Assembly (NCBI GenBank): GCA_934675115.1
Contig: CAKUPH010000095.1
Location: forward strand, 1-7,924
Direction: 5' to 3'
Length of the DNA stretch: 7,924 nt
DNA from: an uncultured Oscillospiraceae bacterium
GTDB taxonomy: Bacteria > Bacillota > Clostridia > Oscillospirales > Oscillospiraceae
The position numbers and the translations under genes are program-made. The notes below the pieces were generated by a model. That model did not search any database, was not told where the DNA came from, and saw nothing but the letters and a program-made list of their open reading frames with translations. Shown in pieces: positions 1 to 7,073 of the stretch (within the stretch, counting starts at the first letter, position 1; each line of letters opens with the position of its first letter).

Positions 1-841
1 TGAAGTAGGCCATGGAGCCGAAGGCGAAGCCCATGGAGAAGGAGCTGCAGAAGGAGATCAGCGTGTTGAAGATCCAGTACTTGTTCTTGACCAGGTTGCC
101 GAAGTCGGAGAACATGTTGCCCTTCTTGCCGTGCATGGCCTCGTACTCGCGGTCGATCTGCTCGAAGTCTTCCTTGGTGCGTTCCTCGGTGAGCAGCAGG
201 CCAGTGGCGACCAGGCAGATGGCGGCGAGGATGCCGCAGAGGATAGCCAGAGAACGGTAAGCCTGAAGGGTATCGCCGTACCGGGCTTTCATGGGGTTCA
301 GCAGCCAGCCGGACAGAGAAGTGGCGATGGTGGTGGCGCCGCCCACGAAGAAGCCCAGGTTGCCGCGGACCTTGGAGTTGCTGCTGATCAGGGAGCCTAG
401 ACCGGCGGCGGGGATACGGATGGTGGTGATGACGGTGCAGAACACGTTATAGATAATAAACGCATAGATCAGCTTCTGCATTTCCGTGCCGTTTTCCGGC
501 GCCATCCACATCAGCGCGGTGCACAGACCGGCGGGGATGCCCATCCAGATGAACCAGTGCTTCGCCTTGCCCCACTTGGTTCTGAAGCGGTCGGCCACGA
601 AGCCCATGACCAGGTCGGAAATGCCGTCGATAATAATGCCGACAGAAAGGACCAGTGCGATCTTGTCCGGCGAGACTCCAAGATAGACGCTGTAGACCAG
701 AGTGAAAAAGGTGCTGAACAGCGCGGTGGTCAGGCCCTGCTGACCCAGGGACGAGAGCATACCGGCGATGTAGTTCCTGATCGTCCGGCCGCTCCAGGGT
801 TTTTGCAGTTCTTCTACGATCTTACTTCTGTCTTGTACCAT
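1..841 (-). CDS. GPH-family (MelB-like) sugar:cation symporter, N-terminal 280 residues, runs off left edge
   Basis: Predicted inner-membrane secondary transporter of the glycoside-pentoside-hexuronide:cation symporter family (MFS_2). The ATG at 841-839 follows GGAG at 854-851 with a 9-nt gap, and the frame stays open to the window edge, so the C-terminal part is missing. Several hydrophobic helices are visible (roughly residues 36-56, 62-82, 96-113, 124-141, 163-181, 197-217, 257-279). Helix II reads IIIDGISDLVMG (69-80), matching the D-x-x-x-D-x-x-MG signature of the family. D72 and D76 align with the cation-binding aspartates of MelB, and a basic loop RFRTKWGKAKHW (85-96) follows, as in relatives. 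The middle loop (218-255) is charged. Codons are strongly biased to CTG, ATC, ACC and AAC, which hints at high expression. The substrate cannot be read from this part; a sugar, glycoside or uronide is usual. It lies downstream of the MFS/small-protein pair, separated by a GC-rich inverted repeat, so it may be a separate unit. Confidence 0.88.
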   Translation of the reverse strand, partial: MVQDRSKIVEELQKPWSGRTIRNYIAGMLSSLGQQGLTTALFSTFFTLVYSVYLGVSPDKIALVLSVGIIIDGISDLVMGFVADRFRTKWGKAKHWFIWMGIPAGLCTALMWMAPENGTEMQKLIYAFIIYNVFCTVITTIRIPAAGLGSLISSNSKVRGNLGFFVGGATTIATSLSGWLLNPMKARYGDTLQAYRSLAILCGILAAICLVATGLLLTEERTKEDFEQIDREYEAMHGKKGNMFSDFGNLVKNKYWIFNTLISFCSSFSMGFAFGSMAYF

Positions 842-880
842 TTCCCTTTTCTCCTTTCAAACACTTGAACCGTGCTATAT

Positions 881-963
881 TAACGGCTCCCTCCGGCCGC
901 CGCGGACAGCCTGCCTGCAGGCTGGCGCCGGGCCGCCGCGTCCGGCGGAGGGGGGCCAATTAA
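881..963. repeat. GC-rich compound inverted repeat upstream of the GPH gene
   Basis: An imperfect nested dyad fills the spacer between the small membrane-protein gene and the GPH gene. The outer arms CCCTCCG (889-895) and CGGAGGG (946-952) match, and GGC/GCC plus TTAAT-like ends extend the symmetry. The apex is a perfect AGCCTGC (908-914) / GCAGGCT (917-923) pair. Between them CG-rich arms (CCGCCGCGGAC and GCGTCCGGC) pair only partly. No T-run follows on the minus strand, so it is not a standard intrinsic terminator. It could be an attenuator, a processing or stability hairpin, or a dispersed palindromic repeat. No convincing promoter for the GPH gene is visible here. Confidence 0.6.
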
Positions 964-1024
964 TAACGATCTTGCTGTATCGGGGGTGCCGGGGATGGGT
1001 TTTTGCTCATAAACGGGTCCTGGA

Positions 1025-1294
1025 TCACTCCTTTTTCTTCCGCTGTGCGTATTCCTCCGGCGTCGGGAGATTTTTCCGGATCACGTCGGATATCTTCCAG
1101 ACCACGAAGAGCGCCGCTACGATGAACACCACGTGGGTCCAGTCGACCTCCGGCCATCCGCCGTTGGAAAACCGGAACACGATCAAGGCCGCCGCGATGC
1201 CGGCGACGAGTCCGCCGACTCCTCCGGCCCGGCCCGCGCCGTTTTTAGCGCTTGAGGTACCGGTATTCCGGGCCTTTTCTTTTTTTCTGGCCAT
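1025..1294 (-). CDS. Small two-helix membrane protein (89 aa), unknown function
   Basis: I do not recognise the family. The product has a basic, polar N-terminus (ARKKEKARN), a Gly/Ala-rich hydrophobic segment at about residues 25-41, a short loop with two Trp (SNGGWPEVDWTH), a second hydrophobic segment at about 53-68 (VVFIVAALFVVWKI), and a basic tail ending RKKKE. The positive-inside rule places both ends in the cytoplasm, giving a helical hairpin. I chose the ATG at 1294 because AAGGA (1307-1303) sits 8 nt before it. The in-frame ATG at 1303 would overlap that Shine-Dalgarno and is unlikely. The gene begins 36 bp after the MFS stop with no terminator between, so co-transcription is likely. 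It might be an accessory subunit of the transporter, but that rests on position only. Confidence 0.7.
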   Translation of the reverse strand: MARKKEKARNTGTSSAKNGAGRAGGVGGLVAGIAAALIVFRFSNGGWPEVDWTHVVFIVAALFVVWKISDVIRKNLPTPEEYAQRKKKE

Positions 1295-1330
1295 ATCAAC
1301 CATCCTTCCGTCTCGTCCGAAGTGCTTTTG

Positions 1331-2563
1331 TCAGTCCTCCTCCGGCTGTACGATCTCGTCCAGAGGCTTCACCTTGCGCAGCGCGATCACCGCGCAGACG
1401 GCGAACACGCCCATGCAGACCGCACCAGCCATAAAGGACGCGGAGTACCCTGCCACATCGATCACAACGCCGAAGATCATCGGGGTGATGGCCATGCCGA
1501 TGTCAAAGCCCAGCCAGTAGGTGGCGCTGGCCGCGCCGCTTCTGGTGGCGGGCGCGCTCTTCAGGCTCAGCGCGTTGAGCACCGGCGTCAGGATCGCGCC
1601 GAACACGCCGCTGATCACCGCCATGTAGTACAGGGACACGATCCCGGGGGCCAGCGCGATGAACAGATAGGCGGAGATCTGGAGGAGCACGGCAAACAGG
1701 ATCACGAAAACCGGTTTGAACTTGCCGGTGATACGGCCCAGCGTGAACCGCGCCGCCACCGACACCACGGTGGAAAGGATGTAGTAGAAGCTCATGGCCG
1801 CGCCGAGGCCGATCTCGGTGGCGTACAGCAGCAGAAACATGCCGGAGCCGGTGCAGATGCACTGGAACATGACCAGCAGCGCCGGGAGAAGAGCGCGGAC
1901 CTCAATGTAGTCGTGGATGTTGAACTTTTTGCCGGAGCTCTTGGCCCGGGCGATGTGCATCGTCTTCTCGTAGTTGAGGCAGACCGCGATGATCACGGCC
2001 ACGATCCCGCACGCCCCCGCCACCATCAGCGGCAGGCTGTAGTTATCCGCCGCACCGTCCGTCGAGCCGACGTTCATCAGGGCGATGATAATGGTAGCTC
2101 CGAAGGCGCCCACGATGGTGGAGTGCATCGCGTAGTAGCCGATACCCTCGCTGTAGCGGCTCTTGGGTACCACGTCGGAGGCCGCCGCGTTGGACGACGT
2201 GGAGTTGAGCGCGTGGCCCACGCCCTGCACCGCCTTGAGCGCCACGATGATCACGATGGAGGTGGTAAAGCCCAGCGCGAACATGCACACGCTGATGATG
2301 GCCGCGCCGATGATCATCATGGTCCGGCGGCCGTACTTGTCGGCCAGATTGCCCGTAGCGAAGCGGCAGATCATGCTGCCCGCGGCGAACACGGAGCTGA
2401 GCACACCCGAGATAGTGACCGGCGCCTTGAGGGCGTTGACTACGTACAGGGGAAGCACATAGTTCGTCACCGTCATGGTGAACTGACAGAAAATGGCGTA
2501 CACAAATATCATGATGAAATATTTGCTCCACACCCGTTCCTTTTTTCCAGATTGGTTCAGCAT
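1331..2563 (-). CDS. Major facilitator superfamily transporter, 410 aa
   Basis: Full-length 12-helix MFS permease of the plasma membrane, with length typical for an MFS_1 protein. The loop between helices 2 and 3 carries the family motif GNLADKYGRR (71-80), and a degenerate repeat of it, GRITGKFKP (276-284), occurs in the second half. The stretch VVPKSRYSEGIGYY (131-144) after helix 4 resembles drug/metabolite efflux-type MFS proteins. A hydrophilic central loop (about 198-220) separates the two six-helix bundles, and the C-terminus is acidic (PEED). The start at 2563 gives a basic cytoplasmic N-terminus directly before helix 1. A GAGGA Shine-Dalgarno lies at 2580-2576, a longer gap (12 nt) than usual. 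It is transcribed divergently from the LysR-type gene, which is therefore its likely regulator. The small membrane-protein gene follows it. Neither substrate nor direction of transport can be told from the sequence. Confidence 0.9.
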   Translation of the reverse strand: MLNQSGKKERVWSKYFIMIFVYAIFCQFTMTVTNYVLPLYVVNALKAPVTISGVLSSVFAAGSMICRFATGNLADKYGRRTMMIIGAAIISVCMFALGFTTSIVIIVALKAVQGVGHALNSTSSNAAASDVVPKSRYSEGIGYYAMHSTIVGAFGATIIIALMNVGSTDGAADNYSLPLMVAGACGIVAVIIAVCLNYEKTMHIARAKSSGKKFNIHDYIEVRALLPALLVMFQCICTGSGMFLLLYATEIGLGAAMSFYYILSTVVSVAARFTLGRITGKFKPVFVILFAVLLQISAYLFIALAPGIVSLYYMAVISGVFGAILTPVLNALSLKSAPATRSGAASATYWLGFDIGMAITPMIFGVVIDVAGYSASFMAGAVCMGVFAVCAVIALRKVKPLDEIVQPEED

Positions 2564-2610
2564 TATATCTGCACATCCTCACATTTGCACTTTGCCTAAT
2601 TCCTGTCTGG

Positions 2611-2640
2611 ATTATAGTCGATTCACCGGCGTTTTGTAAA
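2611..2640 (-). promoter_or_regulatory. Predicted sigma-A promoter of the MFS gene
   Basis: On the minus strand TTTACA (2640-2635, one mismatch to TTGACA) and a perfect TATAAT (2616-2611) are separated by 18 nt. The start of transcription would fall near 2604, about 40 nt before the MFS ATG. The putative LysR dyad at 2670-2685 is centred roughly 73 bp upstream of that point. Confidence 0.72.
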
Positions 2641-2669
2641 ATACATTTTTGCTTATGCCTGCCTGTGCT

Positions 2670-2685
2670 ATTAGTTTTTACTAAT
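2670..2685. promoter_or_regulatory. Candidate LysR-type operator, perfect 16-bp dyad
   Basis: ATTAGT-TTTT-ACTAAT is a perfect inverted repeat that contains the T-N11-A pattern expected of a LysR-type recognition site. It lies in the 307-bp divergent spacer between the LysR-type gene and the MFS gene, centred about 73 bp upstream of the predicted MFS transcription start. This is close to the usual -65 position for LysR recognition sites. It is more than 100 bp from the lysR -10, so classical autorepression from this site alone is less obvious. The rest of the spacer (2686-2780) shows no other clear element. Confidence 0.6.
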
Positions 2686-2781
2686 GCCTCCGTTCACAGT
2701 TTTTTCATAAATCCGTTGGTGCGCCTGCGTTTCACGGCTTTTTCGTCCGCTCCGCCGGGTGCCGCCTCCCGCGCCGTTTTC

Positions 2782-2809
2782 TTGACAAATTCCCGGATTC
2801 TGGTATAAT
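2782..2809 (+). promoter_or_regulatory. Near-consensus sigma-A promoter of the LysR-type gene
   Basis: A perfect TTGACA (2782-2787) and a perfect TATAAT (2804-2809) are separated by 16 nt, with TG one base upstream of the -10 (extended -10). Transcription would start near 2816, leaving a leader of about 55 nt. For a regulator gene this is an unusually strong core promoter. Confidence 0.88.
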
Positions 2810-2818
2810 TTTTATATT

Positions 2819-2853
2819 AACGCGCCGTTCCGATACCCTGTTCCGGCGGCGTT
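2819..2853 (+). promoter_or_regulatory. Leader hairpin between lysR transcription start and its ribosome binding site
   Basis: AACGCGCCG (2819-2827) pairs with CGGCGGCGTT (2844-2853) through nine base pairs with a single bulged G, leaving a 16-nt loop. It starts a few bases after the predicted transcription start and ends just before the GGGAGG Shine-Dalgarno (2855-2860). It could stabilise the mRNA 5' end or tune translation. There is no T-run, so it is not a terminator. Confidence 0.45.
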
Positions 2854-2870
2854 TGGGAGGGCGATTTGTT

Positions 2871-3776
2871 ATGACCATCACACAGCTGCGGTACTTTATG
2901 GCGGTAGCGGATCAGCTGAGCTTTACCCGCGCGGCAAAGGAGCTTCTCATCTCCCAGTCCAATCTGAGCCAGCACATTGCGAAGCTGGAGGCGGAGCTGG
3001 GCGTCACGCTGTTCGAGCGCGACCCCGCCGGACTTTCGCTGACCGCAGAGGGCCGGTACCTGCGCTCCTCGGCAGAAATGCTGCTGGACGAGCTGGATAC
3101 CCTGCCGCAGTCCCTGCAGCAGATCCAGCGTATGTCCCGCGAGGCCGTGATCCCGGAGGAATTCTCCATCGGCGTGGACAGCGCTGCGTTTACCATGGAC
3201 CCGGCCATGACCGCGAAGTTCGTCTCCGCCGTGCGGACGCTCTCGGAGAAATATCCGCACACCCGGCTCAACATCAGCGAGATCGCCTCCAACGCCATAT
3301 TCCCGCAGCTGCTGGACGGGACGCTGCATGTGACTGTGGGCGACTTCCACTATCCCAAAAACATCCGGATCCACTCCGTCCACATCAGCCGGCAGCAGTT
3401 GAATCTGGCCGTCAAGGACGACCCCTGCTGGAACAAATCCCTTCCGGTGCAGGAACGCATCGCGGAGATCCTGTCCAAAAGAGACCTCTACACCGTCAAT
3501 TTCGATGAGACGCAGATCCTGAGGACCCAAACCTGGCTGGATAAGGTCGGCAGAAATCAGGTGCTGAAATTCGCAAAGTCCTCCTGGCTCCTGCTACTTC
3601 AGCTCCATCTGGGCAATGTGGCCGCCATCGTGCCCGACAACCGTTTTGACTCCGGCTTCAACATGGAGGACCTGCTCATCTTCCCCATCGACGAGCTGTC
3701 CATTTCCCGCTACGTCTCGTGGCCCGCGGACAGCACCCATCCGCTGCTCAAGGAATTTGTGGAAATGCTGCAATAA
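2871..3776 (+). CDS. LysR-family transcriptional regulator, 301 aa
   Basis: Cytoplasmic DNA-binding regulator with the standard LysR layout and length. An N-terminal winged helix-turn-helix (residues 1-60; LRYFMAVADQLSFTRAAKEL, then SQSNLSQHIAKLEAELG and TLFER) is followed by a linker helix (about 62-88) and a C-terminal effector-binding domain (about 90-295). The ATG at 2871 is chosen because MTITQLRYF is the normal LysR N-terminus and GGGAGG (2855-2860) lies 10 nt before it. A TTG six codons upstream is in frame but overlaps the Shine-Dalgarno. The gene diverges from the MFS transporter, the classic arrangement for a LysR regulator and its target, and a candidate operator sits between them. 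Its 3' end faces gatB across a shared terminator. The effector is unknown; a small molecule handled by the MFS protein is plausible. Confidence 0.93.
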   Translation: MTITQLRYFMAVADQLSFTRAAKELLISQSNLSQHIAKLEAELGVTLFERDPAGLSLTAEGRYLRSSAEMLLDELDTLPQSLQQIQRMSREAVIPEEFSIGVDSAAFTMDPAMTAKFVSAVRTLSEKYPHTRLNISEIASNAIFPQLLDGTLHVTVGDFHYPKNIRIHSVHISRQQLNLAVKDDPCWNKSLPVQERIAEILSKRDLYTVNFDETQILRTQTWLDKVGRNQVLKFAKSSWLLLLQLHLGNVAAIVPDNRFDSGFNMEDLLIFPIDELSISRYVSWPADSTHPLLKEFVEMLQ

Positions 3777-3803
3777 CGTTTTTTCTCCTGTAGATACCCG
3801 CAA

Positions 3804-3854
3804 AAATAAAAACCGTCCACGCTCCATCATATGGAGCGTGGACGATTTTTATTT
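3804..3854. terminator. Bidirectional intrinsic terminator between lysR and gatB
   Basis: A perfect 14-bp stem, CGTCCACGCTCCAT (3814-3827) with its complement at 3831-3844, encloses a CAT triloop. The symmetry continues after one mismatch into AAATAAAAA (3804-3812) and TTTTTATTT (3846-3854). Each strand therefore ends the hairpin with a T-rich run and the element can stop transcription from both convergent genes. The last base of the palindrome is the last base of the gatB stop codon, so the minus-strand terminator begins at the end of translation. Confidence 0.95.
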
Positions 3855-5281
3855 CACAGTTCTCCGCTGAGTTTTTTCCGCAGCGTCTCGTTGACCACCC
3901 TGGGGTCCGCCTTGCCCTTCAGCTCCCGCATGGTCTGGCCCACCAGAAAGCCGAAGGCTTTTTCCTTGCCGCCCTTGAAGTCGGCCACCGACTGGGGGTT
4001 GGCCGCCAGCACCCGGCCCACGACCTCCTCCACCAGTCCCGCGTCGCTGACCTGCTCCAGCCCGTGGGCCTTCACGTAGGCGTCCACGTCGCCGTTGTCG
4101 TCGAACACGGCCTCGAACACCTTGACGGCGGTGTTGCGGTTGAGCTTGCCCTCCGCCACCAGCGCGATGAGCCGGGCCAGCGTGTCCGCCGTGAGCTTCA
4201 TGTCCTTGGGCTCCATGGCCCGGGCGGACAGGGCCCCCAGCACCTCGCCCATGATCCAGTTGGCCCCCTGCTTGGGCGCGGCCCCCCGGGCCACCAGCGT
4301 CTCGAACAGGTCGGCCAGCGCCTTGTCCGACGTGATCATTTTGCAGTCGTACTCCGGCAGGCCGTACTCCGCCTGATACCGGGCCCGCTTCTCCTCCGCA
4401 AGCTCCGGCTGAGCCGCCCGGACGCCGTCCAGATACTCGTCCGTCAGCTCGATGGGCGGGATGTCCGGCTCAGGAAAATAGCGGTAATCCTGCGCGTTTT
4501 CCTTGGAGCGCATGGCGTAGGTGGCGTCCTTGTTCTCGTCCCAGCGCCGGGTCTCCTGCACCACCCGCTTTCCCTCTTCGATCAATTCGATCTGCCGCTT
4601 GGTCTCGTAGTCGATGGCCCGGGCGATGGCCTTGAAGGAGTTGAGGTTCTTCATCTCCGTCCGGGTGCCCAGCTCCGTGCTGCCCGCAGGCCGGACGGAC
4701 AGGTTCACGTCGCACCGGAGGGAGCCCTCCTGCATCTTGCAGTCGGACACCCCCAGATACTGCAGCGTCTCCTTGAGCTTTTCAAGGTACGCGATGACCT
4801 CATCGGCGGTGCGGAAGTCCGGCTCGGTGACGATCTCGATGAGGGGCACGCCGCAGCGGTTGTAGTCCGCCCGGGTCTGGTCGATCCACGGGTCGTGGAC
4901 CAGCTTGCCCGCATCCTCCTCCATGTGGATCTCATGGATGCGGATGGTCTTGCCCGTGGAAATGGGCACCGCGCCGTCCCGGCAGATGGGCAGGTACAGC
5001 TGGCTGATCTGGTACGCCTTGGGCAAGTCGGGGTAAAAGTAGTTTTTCCGGTCGAATTTGCTGTATTTCGTGATGCTGCACCCCAGCGCCAGCCCCGCCT
5101 TCACCGCAAAGTCCAGTACCGAGCGGTTCAGCACCGGCAGCGTTCCGGGCATCCCGGTGCACACCGGGCAGCAGTGGGTGTTGGGCGCGCCGCCGAAGGC
5201 GGTAGTGCAGCCGCAGAAAATTTTCGTTTTCGTGGCAAGCTCCACGTGGGTCTCAAGGCCGATGACCGTCTCCCAAGTCAT
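3854..5281 (-). CDS. gatB: Asp-tRNA(Asn)/Glu-tRNA(Gln) amidotransferase subunit B, 475 aa
   Basis: GatB is the kinase and tRNA-binding subunit of GatCAB. It phosphorylates the misacylated Asp or Glu on the tRNA and receives ammonia tunnelled from GatA. The N-terminus carries the family core VIGLETHVEL (6-15), then a Cys-rich zinc site: CGC at 23-25 and HCCPVC at 36-41. The cradle domain contains RCDVNLSVRP and TEMKNLNSF, both family hallmarks. The C-terminal tail domain (YqeY-like) ends with VNETLRKKLSG. Length equals the family norm. The ATG overlaps the gatA stop by 4 nt (ATGA), implying translational coupling. It is the last gene of the unit, and its stop codon abuts the bidirectional terminator. 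Confidence 0.98.
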   Translation of the reverse strand: MTWETVIGLETHVELATKTKIFCGCTTAFGGAPNTHCCPVCTGMPGTLPVLNRSVLDFAVKAGLALGCSITKYSKFDRKNYFYPDLPKAYQISQLYLPICRDGAVPISTGKTIRIHEIHMEEDAGKLVHDPWIDQTRADYNRCGVPLIEIVTEPDFRTADEVIAYLEKLKETLQYLGVSDCKMQEGSLRCDVNLSVRPAGSTELGTRTEMKNLNSFKAIARAIDYETKRQIELIEEGKRVVQETRRWDENKDATYAMRSKENAQDYRYFPEPDIPPIELTDEYLDGVRAAQPELAEEKRARYQAEYGLPEYDCKMITSDKALADLFETLVARGAAPKQGANWIMGEVLGALSARAMEPKDMKLTADTLARLIALVAEGKLNRNTAVKVFEAVFDDNGDVDAYVKAHGLEQVSDAGLVEEVVGRVLAANPQSVADFKGGKEKAFGFLVGQTMRELKGKADPRVVNETLRKKLSGEL

Positions 5282-6744
5282 GCCCGCTCGCCTCCTTTCG
5301 GGGTCTGCTTGTGATAGTCCGTGTCCAGTTGGAACGCATGGGCGGCATTCAGGAGCTTCCCCTCGCCGAAGTGAGGGCCGATGAACTGCGCACCGATGGG
5401 CATGCCCTTTTTATCAAAGCCGCAGGGCATGGACAGCCCCGGCAGCCCCGCCAGATTGACGGACACGGTGTAAATGTCGCTCAAATACATCTGGAGCGGG
5501 TCGGACAGGCTCTCTCCCAGCCGGGGCGCCGTGGTGGGGGCCACGGGGGCCAGCAGCAGGTCGCACTGCTCAAAGGCCCGGTCAAAGGCCTCCTTGATGA
5601 CCGCCTTTACCTGAAGGGCCTTTTTGTAGTAGGCGTCGTAGTAGCCGGTGGACAGCACGAAGGTGCCCAGCAGAATGCGCCGCTTCACCTCCGCGCCGAA
5701 GCCCTCGGTGCGGGTCTTGCAGTAGAGATCGGCAAGGCCGTCGTATCCCTCCGCCCGCCAGCCGTACTTCACGCCGTCGAACCGGGACAGGTTGGACGAT
5801 GCCTCGGCGGCGGCGATGATATAGTAGGTGGGCACCACGTACTCCATCACCGGGAAGGACAGCTCCACCAGCTCCGCCCCCCGGCTCTTCAGCACCTCCG
5901 CCGCGGCGAGGACGGCGCTCCGCACCTCGCCGTCCAGCCCATCGCCGAAGCACTCCGCGGGAATGCCGATCTTCATGCCCCGGATGTCGCCGGTGAGGCC
6001 GTCCAGCAGATGGCCGTAGTTCCCGGCAAGGCTGGTGCCGTCCCGGCGGTCCTGCCCCTGGATCACATCCAGCACGGCAGCGCAGTCGGCGGCGTCCCGG
6101 CACAGGGGACCCATCTGATCCAGCGACGAGGCGTAGGCGATGAGTCCGTACCGGGACACGGTGCCGTAGGTGGGCTTCATGCCGGTGACGCCGCAGTAGG
6201 ACGCGGGCTGCCGGATGGAGCCGCCGGTGTCGGAGCCGACGGCGTACCACCCCAGCCCGGCGGCCACCGCCGCCGCCGCGCCGCCGGAGGAACCGCCGGG
6301 GGCCCGGCTCTCATCCCACGGGTTGCGGGTGGGGCCGTAGAAGGACGTCTCGGTGGTGGAGCCCATGGCGAATTCATCCATGTTCAGCTTGCCGAGGCTC
6401 ACCGCCCCGGCGGCGGACAGCTTTTCCACCACCGCCGCGTCGTAGGGCGGCTCAAAATCTCCCAGAATCTTGGACGCGCAGCTGGTCTTGACCCCCACGG
6501 TGCAGATGTTGTCCTTGAGGGCCATGGGCACGCCGTACAGCGGGCTTTCCGCCGTTTTTGCCCCGGCCTGAAGGCTCCGGGCACGCTCCAGCGCCCGCTC
6601 AGCGGTGACGGTGATGAAGCTGTTCAGCGCCCCGTCCCGGCGCTCCACGGCGTCCAACGCCGCCCGGGCCGCCTCCTCGGTGGAGACGTCGCCCCGGCGG
6701 ATGGCCGCGCCCAGCTCGAGGGCGGTCAGTTTCTGCAATTTCAT
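5278..6744 (-). CDS. gatA: Asp-tRNA(Asn)/Glu-tRNA(Gln) amidotransferase subunit A, 488 aa
   Basis: GatA is the glutaminase subunit of GatCAB, an amidase-signature enzyme that releases ammonia from glutamine for transfer by GatB. The catalytic Ser-cisSer-Lys triad is intact: K77 (in MALKDN), S152 (in APGGSSGG) and S176 (in GSDTGGSIRQP). Each is two residues before its S. aureus GatA counterpart. Other hallmarks are NMDEFAMGST (121-130) and the GVTGMKPTYG segment (185-194). Length is typical and no lesion is visible. The start at 6744 has a strong Shine-Dalgarno (AGGAGGGG) that directly follows the gatC stop, with only 13 bp between the genes. The 3' end overlaps gatB by 4 nt, so the subunits are probably made in step. 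Confidence 0.98.
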   Translation of the reverse strand: MKLQKLTALELGAAIRRGDVSTEEAARAALDAVERRDGALNSFITVTAERALERARSLQAGAKTAESPLYGVPMALKDNICTVGVKTSCASKILGDFEPPYDAAVVEKLSAAGAVSLGKLNMDEFAMGSTTETSFYGPTRNPWDESRAPGGSSGGAAAAVAAGLGWYAVGSDTGGSIRQPASYCGVTGMKPTYGTVSRYGLIAYASSLDQMGPLCRDAADCAAVLDVIQGQDRRDGTSLAGNYGHLLDGLTGDIRGMKIGIPAECFGDGLDGEVRSAVLAAAEVLKSRGAELVELSFPVMEYVVPTYYIIAAAEASSNLSRFDGVKYGWRAEGYDGLADLYCKTRTEGFGAEVKRRILLGTFVLSTGYYDAYYKKALQVKAVIKEAFDRAFEQCDLLLAPVAPTTAPRLGESLSDPLQMYLSDIYTVSVNLAGLPGLSMPCGFDKKGMPIGAQFIGPHFGEGKLLNAAHAFQLDTDYHKQTPKGGERA

Positions 6745-6757
6745 CTTCGTCCCCTCC

Positions 6758-7045
6758 TCACTCCACGGCCTTCGGCACGAGGAAGGCCTCCTCGTCCGGC
6801 ACCGGCGCGTTTTTCAGCAGGGCCGCCCGGTCGTAAGACGGCTCCACCACGTCCTCCCGGAGGACGTTCTTCACCGGGAACACGTGGCTCATGGGCTCCA
6901 CGCCGTCGGTGTCCAGCTTTGCCAGCACGTCCATGTAGCCCACGATCTGCTCCAGCTGGGCAGTCATGGCCGCCTTTTCCTCCTCCGGGAGGGACAGGCG
7001 GGACAGCTCGGAAATATAATCGACCATTTCAGTGGTGATCTTCAT
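6758..7045 (-). CDS. gatC: Asp-tRNA(Asn)/Glu-tRNA(Gln) amidotransferase subunit C, 95 aa
   Basis: GatC is the small non-catalytic subunit that wraps around GatA and GatB and holds the complex together. The N-terminal helix (ITTEMVDYISELSRLSLPEE), the segment LEQIVGYMDVLAKLDTDGVE and the central PMSHVFP, followed by LREDVVEPSYDRAALLKNAP, match the GatC family. The length of 95 residues is normal. The ATG at 7045 is preceded by AGGA (7057-7054) at 8 nt. The same frame stays open upstream to 7261, but that translation crosses the hairpin array and would give an Arg/Gly-rich extension not known in GatC, so I reject it. No promoter is visible directly upstream, so expression probably comes from aspS read-through. 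Confidence 0.97.
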   Translation of the reverse strand: MKITTEMVDYISELSRLSLPEEEKAAMTAQLEQIVGYMDVLAKLDTDGVEPMSHVFPVKNVLREDVVEPSYDRAALLKNAPVPDEEAFLVPKAVE

Positions 7046-7073
7046 CGTATCAGTCCTTTCAGCAACTCTCATT

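Noticed and set aside
960..1010. Possible 16-codon ORF (MSKNPSPAPPIQQDRY) on the minus strand between the small membrane-protein gene and the GPH gene.
   Set aside because: There is an AGGA upstream, but the ORF is too short to support, is Pro-rich, and its stop runs into the inverted repeat. No independent evidence of translation.
2853..2870. Alternative TTG start for the LysR-type gene, six codons upstream.
   Set aside because: It would overlap the GGGAGG Shine-Dalgarno that serves the ATG at 2871, and the extra residues are not part of the LysR fold.
5311..7038. Very long open frame (575 codons) on the plus strand opposite gatA/gatC; similar long frames at 4064-5314 and 1322-2599.
   Set aside because: These are antisense to clear gat and MFS genes. 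Their translations are rich in Gly, Arg, His and Pro without domains, as expected from GC-rich codon bias on the other strand.
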